Shown piece by piece: positions 61,906 through 64,000 of a stretch of 64,000 bases of DNA. The first letter of the stretch is position 1, and each line of letters starts with the position of its first letter. The notes beneath the pieces were generated by a model. It ran no database searches and was not told the origin of the DNA. It saw only the letters and a list, made by a program, of their open reading frames with translations. Made by a program: the position numbers and the translations under genes. The stretch is taken from the NCBI RefSeq assembly GCF_002088945.1, contig NZ_NCSU01000016.1, positions 62,001-126,000 on the forward strand, read 5' to 3'. The stretch comes from Henriciella pelagia (GTDB lineage Bacteria; Pseudomonadota; Alphaproteobacteria; Caulobacterales; Hyphomonadaceae).

Positions 61906-64000
61906 ATGAAACTTTACACGCCGCACGCCGTGCGTCTCGCTCTCGTATCCGCAACGGCCCTGACCGCCGGTCTCGCCGTCCACGCGCAGGATACGTCCAC
62001 CACCGAACAGGCCGACGACCAGCGCCGCTTCAACACGGTCACCGTCACCGCGCAGCGCCGCGAGGAAAACCTTGTCGATGTCCCGGTCTCCGTCTCCGCC
62101 TTTGATGGCGATTTGCTCGCCGACCTTGGCGTTGCAGACCTCACTGAAATCGCAAAGATCTCGCCGAACGTGACCCTCGAAGTCTCGCGCGGCACCAATA
62201 CGACCCTCTCCGCCTTCATCCGCGGCGTCGGCCAGCAGGACCCGGTTGCCGGCTTTGAGTCCGGTGTCGGCATCTATGTCGATGATGTCTACCTCAACCG
62301 CCCGCAGGGCGGTGTCCTCGATGTCTATGATGTCGAGCGCGTCGAAGTCCTGCGCGGCCCGCAGGGCACGCTTTACGGCCGCAACACGATTGGCGGCGCG
62401 GTCAAATACATCACGCGCGGCCTCTCCGATGAGCCGACCTATGAGGTGAACCTGCGCGCGGGCAGCTACGGGCAGCTCGACGGTATCGTGACGACTTCGC
62501 TGCCAGTGAACGACAGCTTCCGCGTCGGCGCAGCGGTTGCCAGCCTGAACCGCGACGGCTTCGGCGAGAACCTCTTCACCGGCGAAGAAAACTATAACAA
62601 GAAGCTTTTCGGTGCCCGCGTCTCGGCGGAACTCGATGTCTCGGACACGTTCCAGCTTCGCGCCGCCGCTGATTATTCGCTCGACAAGTCGAATGCCCGC
62701 CAGGGCCATCGCCTGATTCCGGACCAGTACCCGTCCTTTGACTATCCGGTCCTTGGCAACGTCTTCGATACCCGCGCCGGTCTCGACGTGATCCCGCAGC
62801 GCGTCGAAGCCTATGGCGGCTCCCTCGTCGCAGAGCTTGAGCTCAACCCGAACTGGACGGTCAAGAACATCCTGGCCTATCGCGAGGACGAGAGCACCTC
62901 GCCGATCGACTTCGACTCCCTACCGGAAGCCGACCTCGACGTGCCGGCCATCTACGAGAACGACCAGTTCTCCGAGGAACTTCAATTCCTCTATTCCGGT
63001 GACCGCCTGAACGGTCTTGTCGGTTTCTACTATCTCGACGCCAATGCCTCGACCGTGTTCGACGTCGCCCTGTTCACCACCGGCGACCTGCTCAATCTTT
63101 CGGGCCTCAATGCGCAGACTTTCGGTGACGTGAACACCAATACCTGGTCGCTGTTCGGCGACTTCACCTATGACCTCACCGATCAGTGGTCCGTCTCGCT
63201 CGGTGCACGCTATACCGAAGACACCCGCAAGTCGCAGGTCCTCCGTCGCACCTATATTGGCGGCTTCTCTGAGTTCTTCGGCGGAAACCCGCTCCTCATC
63301 GCAACCACCTCGGATTTCAATGGCGAGGCTGACTTCGACGATTTCAGCCCACGCGTTTCGGTTTCCTACAAGCCGACGCCGGACACCAATATCTACGCGA
63401 CCTATTCGCAGGGCTTCAAAGGCGGCTCCTTTGACCCGCGCGGACAGACCACGGCTGCGCCTGACATCAACCAGGACGGCTCGGTCTCCGACGACGAGAT
63501 CTTCACCTTCATGCAGTTCGACCCGGAAGAGGTCGACTCCTATGAAATCGGTTACAAGGCGAGCCAGCTCGGCGGTGCGGTCAATTACAGCCTCGCAGCC
63601 TTCTATTCCGACTATAAGGACGTGCAGGTGCCCGGCTCGATCGGCGTCGACACCGATGGTGACGGCGTCAGCGACTCCTTCAGCGGTGTCACCACCAATG
63701 CCGGTGCGGCCACGATCTGGGGCGTCGAATTCGAAGGTACCGCGACCGTCGCAGAAGACCTCGCGAAACCGGGTGACCTTCTCAACCTCGGCTGGTCGGT
63801 GGGCTATCTCGATGCCCAGTATGATGAGTTCATCGACGCCTTCGGCAATGATGTCTCCGACCAGCGCGTAATCCAGAACACGCCAGACTGGACGGCGAAC
63901 GGCCGTGTTTCATACGACACGCCATTTGCCGGCGGTAACCTGCTGCTCAACACGCAGCTCTCCTATCGCGGCGATTCCAGCCAGTTCGAGGTGCCGAATG
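61906..64000 (+). CDS. TonB-dependent receptor (3' end outside window)
   Basis: 698 codons are visible from the ATG at 61906, which has GGGAGG 5 bases upstream; the C-terminal barrel strands are cut off. Signal peptide ending AVHAQ, TonB box-like NTVTVTAQRREENLVDVPVS, plug with FIRGVGQQDPV, VGIYVDDVYLNRPQGG, and VERVEVLRGPQGTLYGRNTIGG. The plug form is that of the common sphingomonad/Caulobacterales receptors (VDDVY...GPQGTLYGRN), distinct from the carbohydrate receptors earlier in the window. An AraC regulator lies upstream. The ligand cannot be read; iron chelates or aromatic compounds are both known for this group. Confidence 0.9.
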   Translation, partial: MKLYTPHAVRLALVSATALTAGLAVHAQDTSTTEQADDQRRFNTVTVTAQRREENLVDVPVSVSAFDGDLLADLGVADLTEIAKISPNVTLEVSRGTNTTLSAFIRGVGQQDPVAGFESGVGIYVDDVYLNRPQGGVLDVYDVERVEVLRGPQGTLYGRNTIGGAVKYITRGLSDEPTYEVNLRAGSYGQLDGIVTTSLPVNDSFRVGAAVASLNRDGFGENLFTGEENYNKKLFGARVSAELDVSDTFQLRAAADYSLDKSNARQGHRLIPDQYPSFDYPVLGNVFDTRAGLDVIPQRVEAYGGSLVAELELNPNWTVKNILAYREDESTSPIDFDSLPEADLDVPAIYENDQFSEELQFLYSGDRLNGLVGFYYLDANASTVFDVALFTTGDLLNLSGLNAQTFGDVNTNTWSLFGDFTYDLTDQWSVSLGARYTEDTRKSQVLRRTYIGGFSEFFGGNPLLIATTSDFNGEADFDDFSPRVSVSYKPTPDTNIYATYSQGFKGGSFDPRGQTTAAPDINQDGSVSDDEIFTFMQFDPEEVDSYEIGYKASQLGGAVNYSLAAFYSDYKDVQVPGSIGVDTDGDGVSDSFSGVTTNAGAATIWGVEFEGTATVAEDLAKPGDLLNLGWSVGYLDAQYDEFIDAFGNDVSDQRVIQNTPDWTANGRVSYDTPFAGGNLLLNTQLSYRGDSSQFEVPN

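Overview
The window looks like a chromosome segment of a marine-type alphaproteobacterium, most likely Caulobacterales/Hyphomonadaceae. I infer this from gene content: five TonB-dependent receptors (TBDRs), MalA/TonB_Xanth_Caul-type receptors beside flavin-dependent halogenase homologs, GGAG-type ribosome sites, and high GC with C/G-ending codons. No rRNA, tRNA, CRISPR array, transposase or origin was recognised. Every assignment is by eye; no database search was run.

Layout. (1) 1-6.5 kb: a class III aminotransferase (cut by the left edge) stands divergent from a tight operon of a HAD-UbiA polyprenyl-phosphate transferase, two tandem GT-C-like membrane proteins and an EmrE-like small transporter, which together suggest lipid-linked sugar synthesis, flipping and transfer. 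(2) 6.6-13.6 kb: an RHS/YD 'tip' array. Nearly identical pieces of the RHS-associated core recur four times, each joined to a different C-terminal toxin-like tip and followed by a candidate immunity gene. The large N-terminal RHS part is absent, and two further core pieces are decayed. A 65-bp structured repeat follows two of the immunity genes. (3) 13.8-26.9 kb: a LytS/LytTR two-component pair next to a beta-glucan (laminarin-type) locus: GH3, GH16, TBDR, cupin_8 oxygenase, halogenase, SSS sugar symporter. (4) 26.9-32.8 kb: a TPR-sulfotransferase, a TBDR and a TetR regulator.

(5) 32.9-50.7 kb: an alpha-glucan locus: LacI regulator, GH13 alpha-glucosidase, GH13 lipoprotein amylase, GH97, MFS maltose-type transporter, a second GH13 lipoprotein, ROK kinase, a DUF6445-type Fe(II) oxygenase-like protein, two convergent halogenases and a MalA-like TBDR. 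LacI-type palindromes lie in the divergent amylase/GH97 region and upstream of the TBDR. (6) 50.8-57.1 kb: an ECF sigma / FecR / STN-TBDR transducer operon ending in an M14 peptidase lipoprotein. (7) 57.2-64 kb: an acyl-CoA dehydrogenase, a DUF4212 + ActP-like symporter pair, an AraC regulator and a TBDR cut by the right edge.

The two glucan loci share one plan: outer-membrane TonB receptor, cell-envelope lipoprotein hydrolases, inner-membrane sugar importer, and a halogenase paired with a non-heme Fe oxygenase-like protein. All three halogenases keep the flavin, catalytic Lys/Glu and WxWxIP features but lack the C-terminal segment that binds tryptophan in RebH, so their substrate is probably not free tryptophan. 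This repeated halogenase/oxygenase coupling and the RHS toxin-immunity cassette array are the most interesting parts of the window.
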